Of a stretch of DNA of 64,000 bases, positions 19,272 through 28,744 are shown piece by piece. The notes under the pieces were generated by a model that was not told where the DNA came from, did no database searches, and saw only the letters and a program-made list of their open reading frames with translations. The DNA is taken from NCBI RefSeq assembly GCF_003314995.1, contig NZ_QNRH01000001.1:248001-312000 (forward strand), given 5' to 3'. Made by a program: the position numbers and the translations under genes. Within the stretch, counting starts at the first letter, position 1, and each line of letters starts with the position of its first letter. The stretch comes from Pseudochrobactrum asaccharolyticum. GTDB taxonomy: Bacteria > Pseudomonadota > Alphaproteobacteria > Rhizobiales > Rhizobiaceae.

Positions 19272-19889
19272 TCAGGAGGTTTTACGGCAGAGCCATATTG
19301 TGTGATTACCGCAATGAGGGTCATTTTCCACATACTGCACAGCGTCAAAACCGTTCTCGGACAAAAGAGCGCGATATTCTTCCGGTGCGAGGCTGGAGTG
19401 ATAAAGCGGCTGGCCTTCAAATGTGCCGATGGCCTCACCATTTGAAGTGCCGCTGGTAAACATCAGTACAGCATGATCCGCCGCAAGCGCTGCAAAGCGG
19501 GGGAACATCCGGCGCTGGTCATCGCGTTGCAGATGGAAGAAACTGTCCCATGCGAGAATACCGTTAAATTGCTGTGGCAGTGTGAGCGCACGCATATCGG
19601 CAACCAACCATTGATGTTGGGGGAAGCGCTCACGACAAATGCCGATCATACTGGAGGAACTGTCGATGCCGGTGATCTGGAAGCCTTCACGGATCAGATG
19701 TCCGGCCATAGGCTCTCCGGCGCCGCAACCGCAGTCCAGAACAGCACCCTGCTGGGGCAATAATCCGGTAAAACGCTTCAACCAGTCTGCTTCCATCAGC
19801 CCTTTGGCCGTATTGCTGCGACGGATATCATCCCATCTCTGCGCATGGGCTTCATAGAGCGGGATGATATTATCGGCAATTTTCGACAT
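19272..19889 (-). CDS. Class I SAM-dependent methyltransferase
   Basis: 205-residue small-molecule-type methyltransferase. Motif I is VLDCGCGAGEPMAGHL, followed by the acidic ITGIDSSSSMI and motif LVADMRALTLP, then FNGILAWDSFFHL. The short C-terminal part mentions no specific substrate. The ATG at 19889 (MSKIADNIIPLYEAHA) is chosen; a GTG at 19907 that overlaps the mutY stop in TAGTG is an alternative and would couple translation. It follows mutY on the same strand. Confidence 0.88.
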   Translation of the reverse strand: MSKIADNIIPLYEAHAQRWDDIRRSNTAKGLMEADWLKRFTGLLPQQGAVLDCGCGAGEPMAGHLIREGFQITGIDSSSSMIGICRERFPQHQWLVADMRALTLPQQFNGILAWDSFFHLQRDDQRRMFPRFAALAADHAVLMFTSGTSNGEAIGTFEGQPLYHSSLAPEEYRALLSENGFDAVQYVENDPHCGNHTIWLCRKTS

Positions 19890-19906
19890 GCATATTTTCC
19901 GCTTCA

Positions 19907-21025
19907 CTATTTAAAAGCATCGGGCAAGGCTGCGCTGATCGCCTTTTTCATCACTGTCGGCAGCGCTTCTTCGCTGAGACTATCTTGAGCAACCCACCAG
20001 CTGTTATTGCTTGGCGGGACTGAAGTCACGTCCGCTTTGTAAACACTCAGACGCAGTTCAAAATGCGTAAAAATATGGGTTATGCTGCCGTTTGGCTGCC
20101 ACTGAGCTGCAAAGGGAGCGAGGTCTGCATTAGTCAGTTGCGCGAGATGCTCAGGCGTTGCATTCTCATCCGCAGCGATCCAGTCACTGTTCGGCACTTC
20201 ACTCATGCCGGCAAGCAGGCCTTTGTCGGCGCGTTTGCGCAAATAGACCTCACCTTGCGGGGACACAATAATGAAGGCCGCACCATAGCGGACGGGTCTG
20301 GCTTTCTTAGGGGCTTTTACAGGGTAAAGCTCCGGCTCTCCTTCCAGCAAAGCCGCACAATTATCATTCAGTGGGCAGAGAATGCAGGCCGGTTTTTTGG
20401 GCGTACAGATCGTTGCGCCGAGATCCATCATCGCTTGCGCATAATCACCGGGGCGGATTTGCGGTGTAAGCTGTTCTGTAAATTTACGGATTTCAACCTT
20501 GGTCTGTGGCATCACGGTTTTGATCGCAAACAGGCGGCTGACGACGCGCTCGACATTACCGTCAACGACGGCAGCAGGAATGTCGAAGGCAATGGCAGCA
20601 ATGGCAGCAGAGGTGTAATCGCCGATGCCAGGCAATTGTTTGAGGCCTTCCACGCTTTGCGGAAACTGTCCGCCATATTGCGTGGCAACCATGTCCGCGC
20701 ATTTTTTTAAGTTGCGGGCGCGTGAATAATAGCCAAGTCCTGCCCATCCACGCAGAACATCATCCTCAGTGGCATCGGCAAGCGCCTGCACATTTGGCCA
20801 GAGGCCGGTAAATTTCAGAAAATAGGCTTTAACTGCTTCAACTGTGGTTTGTTGCAGCATGACTTCTGACAGCCAGATACGATAGGGATCAGGCAGCACA
20901 CCTTGGCGGTGATCGTCCGGTGTCACACGCCACGGCAATATACGGTGATGACGGTCATACCATGCCAGCAGTTTTTCTGCGGGTGTTTGGCAAATTTCGG
21001 AAGAGAGGGGGCGCTGTTTCGTCAT
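19907..21025 (-). CDS. mutY: A/G-specific adenine glycosylase MutY
   Basis: 372-residue base-excision repair enzyme that removes adenine mispaired with 8-oxoguanine. Landmarks: catalytic Glu in SEVMLQQTTVEAV, helix-hairpin-helix LPGIGDYTSAAIAA, catalytic Asp in VVDGNVERVVSR, and the [4Fe-4S] ligands in CTPKKPACILCPLNDNC (C-x6-C-x2-C-x5-C). The C-terminal third is the NUDIX-like 8-oxoG recognition domain (RPVRYGAAFIIVS onward). The ATG at 21025 is preferred to upstream starts because GGAAAA lies just before it and the length then fits relatives. Confidence 0.95.
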   Translation of the reverse strand: MTKQRPLSSEICQTPAEKLLAWYDRHHRILPWRVTPDDHRQGVLPDPYRIWLSEVMLQQTTVEAVKAYFLKFTGLWPNVQALADATEDDVLRGWAGLGYYSRARNLKKCADMVATQYGGQFPQSVEGLKQLPGIGDYTSAAIAAIAFDIPAAVVDGNVERVVSRLFAIKTVMPQTKVEIRKFTEQLTPQIRPGDYAQAMMDLGATICTPKKPACILCPLNDNCAALLEGEPELYPVKAPKKARPVRYGAAFIIVSPQGEVYLRKRADKGLLAGMSEVPNSDWIAADENATPEHLAQLTNADLAPFAAQWQPNGSITHIFTHFELRLSVYKADVTSVPPSNNSWWVAQDSLSEEALPTVMKKAISAALPDAFK

Positions 21026-21195
21026 AGTGTTTTCCATAAAGGATATATGGACGGAATGCACCGGAATTTACTGAAATTTACCAGCAGTCTTCACATGGCA
21101 TAAAGCGCTGCGGTAAAATAATCGGCATCTTGTTGCTAACTGCCGCTGTTTCCAATATTTCATAGGCATCGTGAAATACTACGCAGGATTTTATA

Positions 21196-21966
21196 TTGCT
21201 GAACGAACAAAATTTTCCCGTTTATGCTCTTAACCTTGACCGTTCCAAAGATCGTTGGGACAGTTTGCTGGCGCATGCGCAGGAAATTGGCGTGGCGGTT
21301 CAGCGTGTACCTGCAGTGGATGGCAAATTACTTCGGCCGGAAGATAAAAAGAATTTTGATGATGCGGGATTTCGCAGAGATCATGGCAAGATCGCCTCTG
21401 TCGCGGAGATAGGCTGTTATCTCAGCCATATGAAAGCGCTGAAAATGATCGCTGATGGTGATGCTGTCGGTGGCGTGATTATCGAAGATGACATTCGCTT
21501 CTCAGATGAATTCATGCCTGTGGTTGAGGCTGCAATGGCGTTGAAGGGTTGGGATGTGATCAAACTGATCCATAATCGCCTTGTCGGTTTCCGGCCTGTT
21601 GAGCAACTGACGCCAGATGTGGCTATCGGACGAACAACGCACGGGCCACTGGGCAATGCCGGTGCTTATATAGTGTCGAAGGAAGGGGCTGCGAAACTTT
21701 TGCAGGCCTTGCAGATTATGCATCTGCCTTATGATGTGGCGTTGGAGCGTGGCTGGACAGGCTCTTATAATTTCTTCACTGCGAGCAAAGCTGTGGTGAG
21801 CAATCCAAATGAAAGCGCCTCTACAATTTCAGAAGCAGGTGCGAGCAGCTACGCTAAAGCCAAGCTACCGACGCATAAGCGCATCAGTACGCTGTTCTTC
21901 CGTGTTAAAGATTATCTGAACAGGGTGTTTTATAGTTTCAAAAAGGCTAATCTTCGCCACAGATAG
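21196..21966 (+). CDS. Glycosyltransferase family 25 (LPS core/O-antigen type)
   Basis: 256-residue GT25 protein (LPS glycosyltransferase and procollagen galactosyltransferase-like family), which transfers a sugar onto lipooligosaccharide. Seen: N-terminal FPVYALNLDRSKDRWDSL, GCYLSHMKALKMI, the acidic metal-binding IIEDDIRF and GPLGNAGAYIVSKEGA. Acceptor and sugar cannot be told. The start is a TTG at 21196 with CAGGA about 8 bases upstream; no ATG is placed sensibly. The C-terminus is basic. It sits alone between mutY (minus) and dciA, away from other envelope genes. Confidence 0.88.
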   Translation: MLNEQNFPVYALNLDRSKDRWDSLLAHAQEIGVAVQRVPAVDGKLLRPEDKKNFDDAGFRRDHGKIASVAEIGCYLSHMKALKMIADGDAVGGVIIEDDIRFSDEFMPVVEAAMALKGWDVIKLIHNRLVGFRPVEQLTPDVAIGRTTHGPLGNAGAYIVSKEGAAKLLQALQIMHLPYDVALERGWTGSYNFFTASKAVVSNPNESASTISEAGASSYAKAKLPTHKRISTLFFRVKDYLNRVFYSFKKANLRHR

Positions 21967-22025
21967 CGGGCAGACTGTGTTTGTGTTGCATGTGATGATG
22001 CTTTTTTCAGTGTTAAAGGAATAAA

Positions 22026-22535
22026 ATGAGCAGAGAGGAAAAATCGGGTTTTAAACCGCTGGCGGATACGGCCGGTAGTGTGCTCGATCCTGTCTTGCGC
22101 AAGCGTGCGGGTATCAATCTCTCGCTGGTACAGGCATGGGAAGATGTGGTCGGGCCGCAGATCGGTGCGCAATCGCGTCCGTTACGGATTGTCTGGCCAA
22201 GGCGCGCCCATGAGGATGATCCGTTCCAGCCGGCCACGCTGATTATCGGTTGTGAAGGCATGGCAGCGATGCGTATCCAGCATTCCACCGGTGAGATCAT
22301 CAATCGCGTAAATTCCTTTCTGGGCTTTGCAGCCATTGCCCGTATCCGTATCGAGCAAAAATCCGTTGCGCCGGTCGCTCAACGCAAAATCAAACCGCTG
22401 ATGCCGGTTGGTGCGCCTGCAGAGAAGAAACTGGCACAGGCGACAAATGGTATTGAGGATGAGGCACTGCGTGCTTCACTGATGCAGCTCGGGCGCAATA
22501 TTCTTGCGGAAAAAGCCAGCAAAAAGCCGGTTTAA
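22026..22535 (+). CDS. dciA: DciA-like DUF721 protein (putative helicase loader)
   Basis: 169-residue DUF721 protein. The N-terminal half has the DciA/DUF721 signature (VWEDVVGPQI-like segment LVQAWEDVVGPQIGAQSRPL, then LIIGCEGMAAMRIQHST and EIINRVNSFLG). DciA is the ancestral bacterial loader or operator of the DnaB helicase; alphaproteobacterial DUF721 proteins are relatives, so the role here is by homology. The ATG at 22026 follows TAAAGGA. Gene order mutY, dciA, dsbA, smc is usual in Rhizobiales. Confidence 0.82.
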   Translation: MSREEKSGFKPLADTAGSVLDPVLRKRAGINLSLVQAWEDVVGPQIGAQSRPLRIVWPRRAHEDDPFQPATLIIGCEGMAAMRIQHSTGEIINRVNSFLGFAAIARIRIEQKSVAPVAQRKIKPLMPVGAPAEKKLAQATNGIEDEALRASLMQLGRNILAEKASKKPV

Positions 22536-22713
22536 AGCATTGGTGAGCTAAAAGTGGGCGCCGCTCTAACCATAGTGCGTACTGGCAAGTTAGTGCCCGT
22601 TAAGTCTCTGTAGACGCACTGTTTATTAAAAACTCTTAAGCTGCCTGACAAAATTCGGGCATTTTGCTCTACTATCGAAAATTAATAGCAACGTGAATAA
22701 ACGGGTGATTCGT

Positions 22714-23376
22714 ATGATATCTCAACTGAACCGCAGACAGCTTCTGGGTAGTGCAGCACTTGCAACTGCGGCATTGTCCGTCTCTGCGGCTGGAAGTGCT
22801 ATGGCACAGTCCGGTGTTCCGAAATCAGACGGCACCGTCGATATGAAAAAGCTGCTCGAAAAAGGCGCTCTTGAAGATAAAGTGCTCGGTCAGGCCGATG
22901 CGCCGGTGACAATCGTTGAATATGCTTCAATGACCTGCTCGCATTGTGCGACATTCGCTGTGAATACGCTTCCGGCAATTGAAGAAAAATACATCAAGAC
23001 CGGTAAAGCCCGTCTGATTTTCCGTGAATTCCCGTTTGACCCGCGTGCAACAGCTGCTTTCATGCTGGCACGTTGTGCACCGGATGACCGTTATTTCCCG
23101 ATGGTTGATGTGCTATTCAAACAGCAGATGCAGTGGGCTGCGGCTGATGATGCACAGGCTGCATTGCTGCAAATCTCGAAATTGGCCGGTTTTACACAGG
23201 AGACATTCAATGCCTGCTTGACGAACCAGCAGCTTCTCGATGATGTGAATGCTGTTCGTGAACGTGGTGCTGAGTTCGGTGTGAATGCAACACCTACGTT
23301 CTTTATCAACGGCCAGAAATATTCCGGAGCTCTTTCGGTTGAACAGATGTCGGCAGTTATCGACTCTATGCTCTGA
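22714..23376 (+). CDS. DsbA-family thiol oxidoreductase with Tat-like signal
   Basis: 220-residue periplasmic thioredoxin-fold protein. The signal peptide carries a twin arginine (NRRQLLG) before a hydrophobic stretch and AMAQ cleavage site (about residue 32). The redox motif is CSHC in SMTCSHCATF, and the cis-Pro loop is NATPTFFINGQ (about 194-204), giving the DsbA/BdbD thioredoxin_4 arrangement. It probably makes disulfides or isomerises them in secreted proteins. The ATG at 22714 is preferred to a GTG seven codons earlier because it leaves a normal signal. Confidence 0.92.
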   Translation: MISQLNRRQLLGSAALATAALSVSAAGSAMAQSGVPKSDGTVDMKKLLEKGALEDKVLGQADAPVTIVEYASMTCSHCATFAVNTLPAIEEKYIKTGKARLIFREFPFDPRATAAFMLARCAPDDRYFPMVDVLFKQQMQWAAADDAQAALLQISKLAGFTQETFNACLTNQQLLDDVNAVRERGAEFGVNATPTFFINGQKYSGALSVEQMSAVIDSML

Positions 23377-23391
23377 ACCTGATGCATATTC

Positions 23392-23423
23392 ATGCAGCGG
23401 GCGCCTGGTCGTGTCCGCTGCAT
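23392..23423 (+). terminator. Hairpin between dsbA and smc, weak terminator
   Basis: ATGCAGCGG (23392-23400) pairs with CCGCTGCAT (23415-23423) around a 14-base loop. The tail (TGTTATATTTT) is only partly T-rich, so it may attenuate rather than end transcription into smc. Confidence 0.55.
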
Positions 23424-23511
23424 TGTTATATTTTAAAAAAATAGTGTCTGATTTTATTCCGCTCTTAAACGCTTTGTTTTTGCCGCGTCCGGTTGCACGG
23501 AGTGACGGCTG

Positions 23512-26500
23512 ATGCGTTTTACCAAGCTGCGCCTTCTCGGATTTAAATCTTTCGTCGAACCGATGGAATTCGTCATTGAAGGCGGATTGACCGGTGTCGT
23601 CGGGCCGAATGGTTGCGGCAAGTCCAATCTCGTTGAAGCCCTGCGCTGGGTTATGGGAGAAAACTCCTATAAAAATATGCGCGCTTCCGGCATGGACGAT
23701 GTTATTTTCTCCGGCTCGGGCACGCGCCCTGCACGAAACAGTGCGGAAGTTACACTCTTCCTCGACAATAGCGACCGCTCTGCACCGCCATCCTATAATG
23801 ATGTTGATGAGTTACAGGTTTCGCGCCGTATCGAGCGTGAATCCGGTTCGGTCTATCGTATCAATGGCAAGGAAGTCCGTGCCAAAGATGTACAATTGTT
23901 GTTTGCCGATCAATCAACCGGCGCGCGCTCACCGTCCATGGTCGGGCAGGGACGTATTGGTGAGTTGATTCAGGCCAAACCACAGGCAAGACGTGCGCTG
24001 CTGGAAGAGGCTGCCGGTATTTCCGGCCTGCATTCCCGCCGCCATGAAGCCGAGCTACGTTTGCGTGCGGCTGAAACTAATCTTGAGCGTCTGGAAGATG
24101 TGGTTGGCGAGCTTGGCACACAGATTGAAAGTCTCAAACGCCAGTCCCGTCAGGCCAATCGGTTTCGCTCGCTGTCAGCAGATATTCGTGCGGCTGAAGC
24201 AATTTTGCTGCATCTGCGCTGGTCACAGGCCAAAACTCAGGAAGCTGAGGCGCAAAGCGCCCTGTCTACGGCAACATCTCATGTCGGCGCGATGGCGCAG
24301 GCGCAGATGATTGCCGCCAAAGAACAGGCTATTGCTGCGCAGCATTTACCTGAACTGCGTGATCAGCAGGCATCTGCCGCCGCAGCTTTGCAGCGTCTGA
24401 CGATTGCGGTTTCACAGCTTGATGAAGAAGCGACCCGTCTGACCCAGCGCCGTTCTGAGCTGTTAAAGCGGCTCGAACAATTGAGTTCTGATATCGCCCG
24501 TGAAGAGCAGATGTTGCAGGAACATGCTGCTGTGCTTGAACGTCTGGACGATGAAGAACAGGATTTGCGTGAGCAGAACGAGGCTTCCGGCGATCGTGCG
24601 ATTGAAGCCGAAGAACTCTTGTCTGCCGCACAGGAGCAATTGCAGGGGCATGAAGCCGAACTGGCGCAGATTACCTCGGCTCGCGCGGAAGCCGCAGCAG
24701 AGCGCACACAGAGTGAACGACTGGTACGTGATATTGCCGAGCGCAGCGAGAAGCTCTCCGCGCAGTTGCGCACCGTTGAGCAGGATATTGCTGCACTGGA
24801 AAATCAGCTGAAACTTCTGGCCGGTACCGAAGAAAAAGCTGCCAGAGTAGCGCTGGCTGAAGAAGCCGTGCATGCTGCGGAAGAACAGGCGCTGGCTTGC
24901 GAGGAAATGGTGGAGCAGGCGCGGGAAGCGGAAACCGGCCACCGCCAGCCATTGGCGCATGCGCGCGAAGAGCTGAACCGGATTGAAACCGAAGCCCGCA
25001 CTCTGGCCAGCATTCTCAATAGCGGCCAATCCTCCACCTATATTGCTGTAGTTGAGCAGATGCAGGTGAAAAAGGGTTATGAGACTGCGCTTGGTGCTGC
25101 TTTGGGCGATGATCTTGAAGCGCCGGTTAATCCGCAGGCGCCGGTTTTCTGGACAGATATTGATAGCCAGAATAACCGCGATTTTGGTCAACTGCCGCAA
25201 GGAGCGGTGCCGCTCAGCACTGTGGTGGACGCACCTCCGGCATTGCAGTCCCGTTTGTCCCAGATTGGTCTGGTGGATGACAGTGAAGGCGCAAAGCTTC
25301 AGACGCAATTGCAAAGCGGTCAGCGTTTGGTGAGCAGAGAAGGCAGCCTCTGGCGCTGGGATGGTTTTACCGCGCGTTCCGATGCGCCGACTGCCGCCGC
25401 ACAGCGACTGGCACAGAAGAACCGCTTGGCTGAACTTGAAGCTTCGGCTGTCACTGCACGCAGTCGTGTGATGCAGGCGGAAACGGCTTTGCGACAGGCT
25501 GAAACGGCTTTGCGTGAGGCCGTTGAGCGCGAGCGCAGTCTGCGCGATCATTGGCGTGCTACCCAGCGTGAACTGGCACAAGCGCGTGATGCCTTGGCTG
25601 AGGCCGAACGTGCAGCCGGACAATTATCCAGCAAACGCGCCGCACTGGATGAGGCGAAGACCCGCCTCAGCGATAGTTTGGAAGAAAACACCATTCAGCT
25701 GGAAGAGGCGCAGATCAGGCTTGATGATCTGCCGGATCTGGGTGCATTGAATTTACAGCTTACAACTCTGACAACACAGGTCATGGCCGATCGCGCTGCT
25801 ATGACCGAAGCGCGTGCAGCCCATGATAATCTGCGCCGTGATGCGGAAAACCGTCTGCGTCGCTTGGAAATGATTGTCCATGAGCGCAAAAGCTGGCAGT
25901 CTCGGGCGGAAAATGCTCGCCGACAGATTACCGCACTGACAGAACGCAGAGCTGAAACCAGTGATGAAGCGGAAGATCTGGCCGAAGCACCGGCAGATAT
26001 TGAAGAGCGCCGCCGCGAGTTGCAAAGCGCAGTAGAAGATGCCGATACGCAGCGTAAGGAAACGTCCGACCGCCTGAGTATTGCTGAAACAGAGCAGGCC
26101 AAGCTGGATAAGCGTGCGACACTGGCTATTCAGGAGCTGGCCTCATCGCGGGAAATGCGTGCGCGTGCGGAAGAGCGTCTGGCAGCTGCAGAAGAGCGTC
26201 GTAAGGATGCCGAGGCACGTATTGTTGAGGTGCTGAATTGTGCGCCGCATGAAGCCTTCCGGCATACAGGTCTGAATACCGGTGATCCGCTGCCGGATAT
26301 GGATCATACAGACCGTCAGCTTGACCGGTTGAAAATCGAGCGCGAACGTCTCGGTGCAGTGAATTTGCGTGCCGAAGAAGAACAGCGTGAATTGTCCGAA
26401 CGGCAGGATGCGATCATCAATGAACGTGAAGATGTTATCGAAGCGATCAAAAAACTGCGTCAGGCCATTCAGAGCCTGAATAAAGAAGGCCGTGAACGCC

Positions 26501-26976
26501 TTCTGGCTGCGTTTGACGTGGTCAATGAGCAGTTCCAGCGTTTGTTTACGCATCTTTTCGGTGGCGGTACGGCAGAGCTGCAATTGATTGAATCGGAAGA
26601 TCCGCTTGATGCGGGGCTGGAAATTCTGGCTCGCCCTCCGGGCAAGAAGCCGCAGACCATGACATTGCTTTCCGGTGGTGAACAGGCATTGACGGCAATG
26701 GCGTTGATCTTTGCAGTGTTCCTCACCAATCCGGCACCAATCTGTGTGCTGGACGAGGTGGATGCACCGCTCGATGACCATAATGTCGAACGCTATTGCA
26801 ATCTGATGGATGAGATGGCTGCTTCCACGCAGACGCGCTTTGTCATCATTACCCATAACCCGATTACTATGGCGCGTATGGATCGTTTGTTTGGTGTGAC
26901 CATGGGCGAGCAGGGTGTGAGCCAACTGGTTTCTGTTGACCTGCAAACCGCTGCGGCCATGCGCGAGGCTGTTTAA
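23512..26976 (+). CDS. smc: Chromosome segregation ATPase SMC
   Basis: 1154-residue SMC protein that compacts and aligns sister chromosomes. Walker A is GPNGCGKSN (about 32-40) in the N-terminal head; long coiled coils (about 165-500 and 655-1000) flank a hinge (about 505-640, with SSTYIAVVEQMQVKKGYETA); the C-terminal head has the signature LLSGGEQALTAMALIFA (about 1058) and Walker B VCVLDEVDAPLDDHN-like ICVLDEVDAPLDD. Length is normal for the family. No ScpA/ScpB genes are nearby, so the partners are elsewhere. Confidence 0.97.
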   Translation: MRFTKLRLLGFKSFVEPMEFVIEGGLTGVVGPNGCGKSNLVEALRWVMGENSYKNMRASGMDDVIFSGSGTRPARNSAEVTLFLDNSDRSAPPSYNDVDELQVSRRIERESGSVYRINGKEVRAKDVQLLFADQSTGARSPSMVGQGRIGELIQAKPQARRALLEEAAGISGLHSRRHEAELRLRAAETNLERLEDVVGELGTQIESLKRQSRQANRFRSLSADIRAAEAILLHLRWSQAKTQEAEAQSALSTATSHVGAMAQAQMIAAKEQAIAAQHLPELRDQQASAAAALQRLTIAVSQLDEEATRLTQRRSELLKRLEQLSSDIAREEQMLQEHAAVLERLDDEEQDLREQNEASGDRAIEAEELLSAAQEQLQGHEAELAQITSARAEAAAERTQSERLVRDIAERSEKLSAQLRTVEQDIAALENQLKLLAGTEEKAARVALAEEAVHAAEEQALACEEMVEQAREAETGHRQPLAHAREELNRIETEARTLASILNSGQSSTYIAVVEQMQVKKGYETALGAALGDDLEAPVNPQAPVFWTDIDSQNNRDFGQLPQGAVPLSTVVDAPPALQSRLSQIGLVDDSEGAKLQTQLQSGQRLVSREGSLWRWDGFTARSDAPTAAAQRLAQKNRLAELEASAVTARSRVMQAETALRQAETALREAVERERSLRDHWRATQRELAQARDALAEAERAAGQLSSKRAALDEAKTRLSDSLEENTIQLEEAQIRLDDLPDLGALNLQLTTLTTQVMADRAAMTEARAAHDNLRRDAENRLRRLEMIVHERKSWQSRAENARRQITALTERRAETSDEAEDLAEAPADIEERRRELQSAVEDADTQRKETSDRLSIAETEQAKLDKRATLAIQELASSREMRARAEERLAAAEERRKDAEARIVEVLNCAPHEAFRHTGLNTGDPLPDMDHTDRQLDRLKIERERLGAVNLRAEEEQRELSERQDAIINEREDVIEAIKKLRQAIQSLNKEGRERLLAAFDVVNEQFQRLFTHLFGGGTAELQLIESEDPLDAGLEILARPPGKKPQTMTLLSGGEQALTAMALIFAVFLTNPAPICVLDEVDAPLDDHNVERYCNLMDEMAASTQTRFVIITHNPITMARMDRLFGVTMGEQGVSQLVSVDLQTAAAMREAV

Positions 26977-27103
26977 AGATCGCCTGTTAACAGCTTGTTT
27001 GATATAATATTATTGCTGTCGAATTCAGTGGACACTTGCCTGATTGTTGAAATAGTCTTGAATATTAGAGAAGTATAAATTTCTTTAAAGCAAAGGGCTG
27101 ACA

Positions 27104-27997
27104 ATGAGCGGTGATCATAATCATGCGGATGTGAGTGCAACGCCTATTCCAAGGCTTTGGCTCGCATTAGGGCTGACCGGCAGCTTCATGATTGCCGAGA
27201 TTATCGGCAGCTATGTTACCGGCAGTCTGGCACTGCTGTCTGATGCAATGCATATGGCAACGGATACTTTTGCACTGGCACTTGCGCTGATCGCGATTTA
27301 TCTGGGGCGGCGTGCCGCCGATATTCTGCGCACCTACGGCTATTCGCGTTTTGAGATACTGGCTGCAGCAATCAATGCCGTACTCTTGCTGCTTGTGGCT
27401 TTTTACATCCTTTACGAGGCCTATATACGACTGTCGGAACCGGCAGAAGTACAATCTGTTGGCATGATGGTTGTTGCGGTTTTCGGGTTGATTGTGAACC
27501 TCATTTCAATGCGGTTACTCAGCGGCAAGAAGGATGAGAGCCTGAATGTGAAGGGTGCCTACCTTGAAGTCTGGGCGGACATGCTCGGCTCGGTCGGCGT
27601 GATTGTCGGTGCCGTGATTATTTACTTCACCGCATGGGAGTGGGTGGACTCGGTGATTGCTGTCGGTATCGGTTTCATGGTCTTCCCGCGCACATGGGTA
27701 TTGCTCAAAGAATGTATCAATATTCTGCTGGAGGGCGTGCCGGTCGGACTGAATTTGCGTCAGCTGGAGCAATCTGTGCTTGGCGTTTCAGGTGTTGCGG
27801 AACTGCATGATCTGCATGTCTGGTCACTGACGAAAAGCCAGCATTCCCTGACCGCACATATTGTGCTGCAACCTCAAGCGAATGGTGAAACGGTGCGCCG
27901 TGCTGTGGAGCAGGTGTTGCAGGAGCAATATGATTTGCATCATACGACACTACAGATGGAAGCGGAAAACTGTGCCCGCGCTGAAGATATTCACTGA
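27104..27997 (+). CDS. Cation diffusion facilitator (CzcD/ZitB-like metal exporter)
   Basis: 297-residue CDF transporter that exports Zn2+, Co2+ or Cd2+ in exchange for protons. Six membrane helices (about 15-205) and a C-terminal cytosolic domain with LHDLHVWSLTKSQ. The transport-site motif in helix 2 is intact (LLSDAMHMATD, HxxxD); in helix 5 the equivalent reads EVWADMLGS, with Glu in place of the His of ZitB, a form common among CzcD-like members. A short His/Asp-containing N-terminus (SGDHNHADVS) may bind metal. ATG with AAAGGG 9 bases upstream; transcribed alone. Confidence 0.93.
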   Translation: MSGDHNHADVSATPIPRLWLALGLTGSFMIAEIIGSYVTGSLALLSDAMHMATDTFALALALIAIYLGRRAADILRTYGYSRFEILAAAINAVLLLLVAFYILYEAYIRLSEPAEVQSVGMMVVAVFGLIVNLISMRLLSGKKDESLNVKGAYLEVWADMLGSVGVIVGAVIIYFTAWEWVDSVIAVGIGFMVFPRTWVLLKECINILLEGVPVGLNLRQLEQSVLGVSGVAELHDLHVWSLTKSQHSLTAHIVLQPQANGETVRRAVEQVLQEQYDLHHTTLQMEAENCARAEDIH

Positions 27998-28004
27998 TGA
28001 TAAT

Positions 28005-28037
28005 ACAGACACGGTTACGTTGAGATACCGTGTCTGT
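28005..28037. terminator. Hairpin between convergent CDF and VOC genes
   Basis: ACAGACACGGT (28005-28015) pairs perfectly with ACCGTGTCTGT (28027-28037), an 11-bp stem with an 11-base loop. There is no strong T tract on either side, but position between convergent stops suggests termination. Confidence 0.65.
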
Positions 28038-28053
28038 GCCTTATCAGATGTGA

Positions 28054-28398
28054 TTATTCACTCCACACGGCCAGTTCATTGCCGGACGGGTCAGTGAAGT
28101 GGAACCGGCGACCACCGGGAAAGCTGAAAATCGGCTTGACGATTTTGCCACCGGCTTTTTCAACATCACTCAGTGTCTGTTCCAGATTGTCAGAATAGAG
28201 CACCGGCAATGGCTTGGCATTTTTTGCCTCATCACCCTGATAAAAACCGCCGTCCAGCCCTTCGGAATGAGCGGCATAATCGGGGCCGTAATCGGTGAAG
28301 CTCCAGCCGAAAGCATTACTGTAAAATGCTTTGACCTCATTCAGGCCACTCTGACCGGCAGGCATTTCCAGATAGTCGAGTTTTCCGGTTTTACGCAT
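28054..28398 (-). CDS. VOC (glyoxalase/bleomycin-resistance fold) family protein
   Basis: 114-residue single-domain vicinal-oxygen-chelate protein, with an N-terminal KLDYLEMPAG strand, FYSNAFGWSFTDYG and the terminal GGRRFHFTDPSGNELAVWSE motif including the metal-ligand Glu. Members act as lyases, dioxygenases or binding proteins; the substrate is not evident. Single gene, convergent with the CDF exporter. Confidence 0.9.
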   Translation of the reverse strand: MRKTGKLDYLEMPAGQSGLNEVKAFYSNAFGWSFTDYGPDYAAHSEGLDGGFYQGDEAKNAKPLPVLYSDNLEQTLSDVEKAGGKIVKPIFSFPGGRRFHFTDPSGNELAVWSE

Positions 28399-28744
28399 GA
28401 TAGCCTCAAAATAAGATTGGTTTGTCCGGCTGTAATGGCCGACGGGTGATCAGATTGGCACAAGCGGAATCAAATTATCAGCTGATTCCGTTAAGCTACG
28501 GAAATGCAGATGAAATCGCTTTCATCTTTTACGAAACAATCATTGTGCCGGATAATAGACTGAAATCGAATTCTGCAAAATCGATTTAAACAAATATACA
28601 GCCATCGCGTTGCGCTTTGTTACCGTTTTTCTGCATTTTTCAGTAGCCCGCATCCGAGCTATCGCTTAAGCAGGAGTTGTGTATCCGGTATCGGCTATCA
28701 TTACGTACATTGAGGCCCGAACCGGTCATAATCAGGAGGACGGA
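28399..28744. other. 346-bp divergent intergenic region before ppdK
   Basis: It lies between the VOC gene (minus) and ppdK (plus). It holds the AGGAGG ribosome site of ppdK (28733-28739) and several short inverted stretches such as ATCAGCTGAT (28468-28477) and GAAATC/GATTTC-like pairs, but no recognised operator or RNA. Confidence 0.5.

Noticed and set aside
24463-25623. 386-codon minus-strand open frame opposite smc
   Set aside because: It lies wholly inside the smc coding region, which has clear ABC-ATPase motifs; the translated product is low-complexity and lacks a family. Shadow frame.
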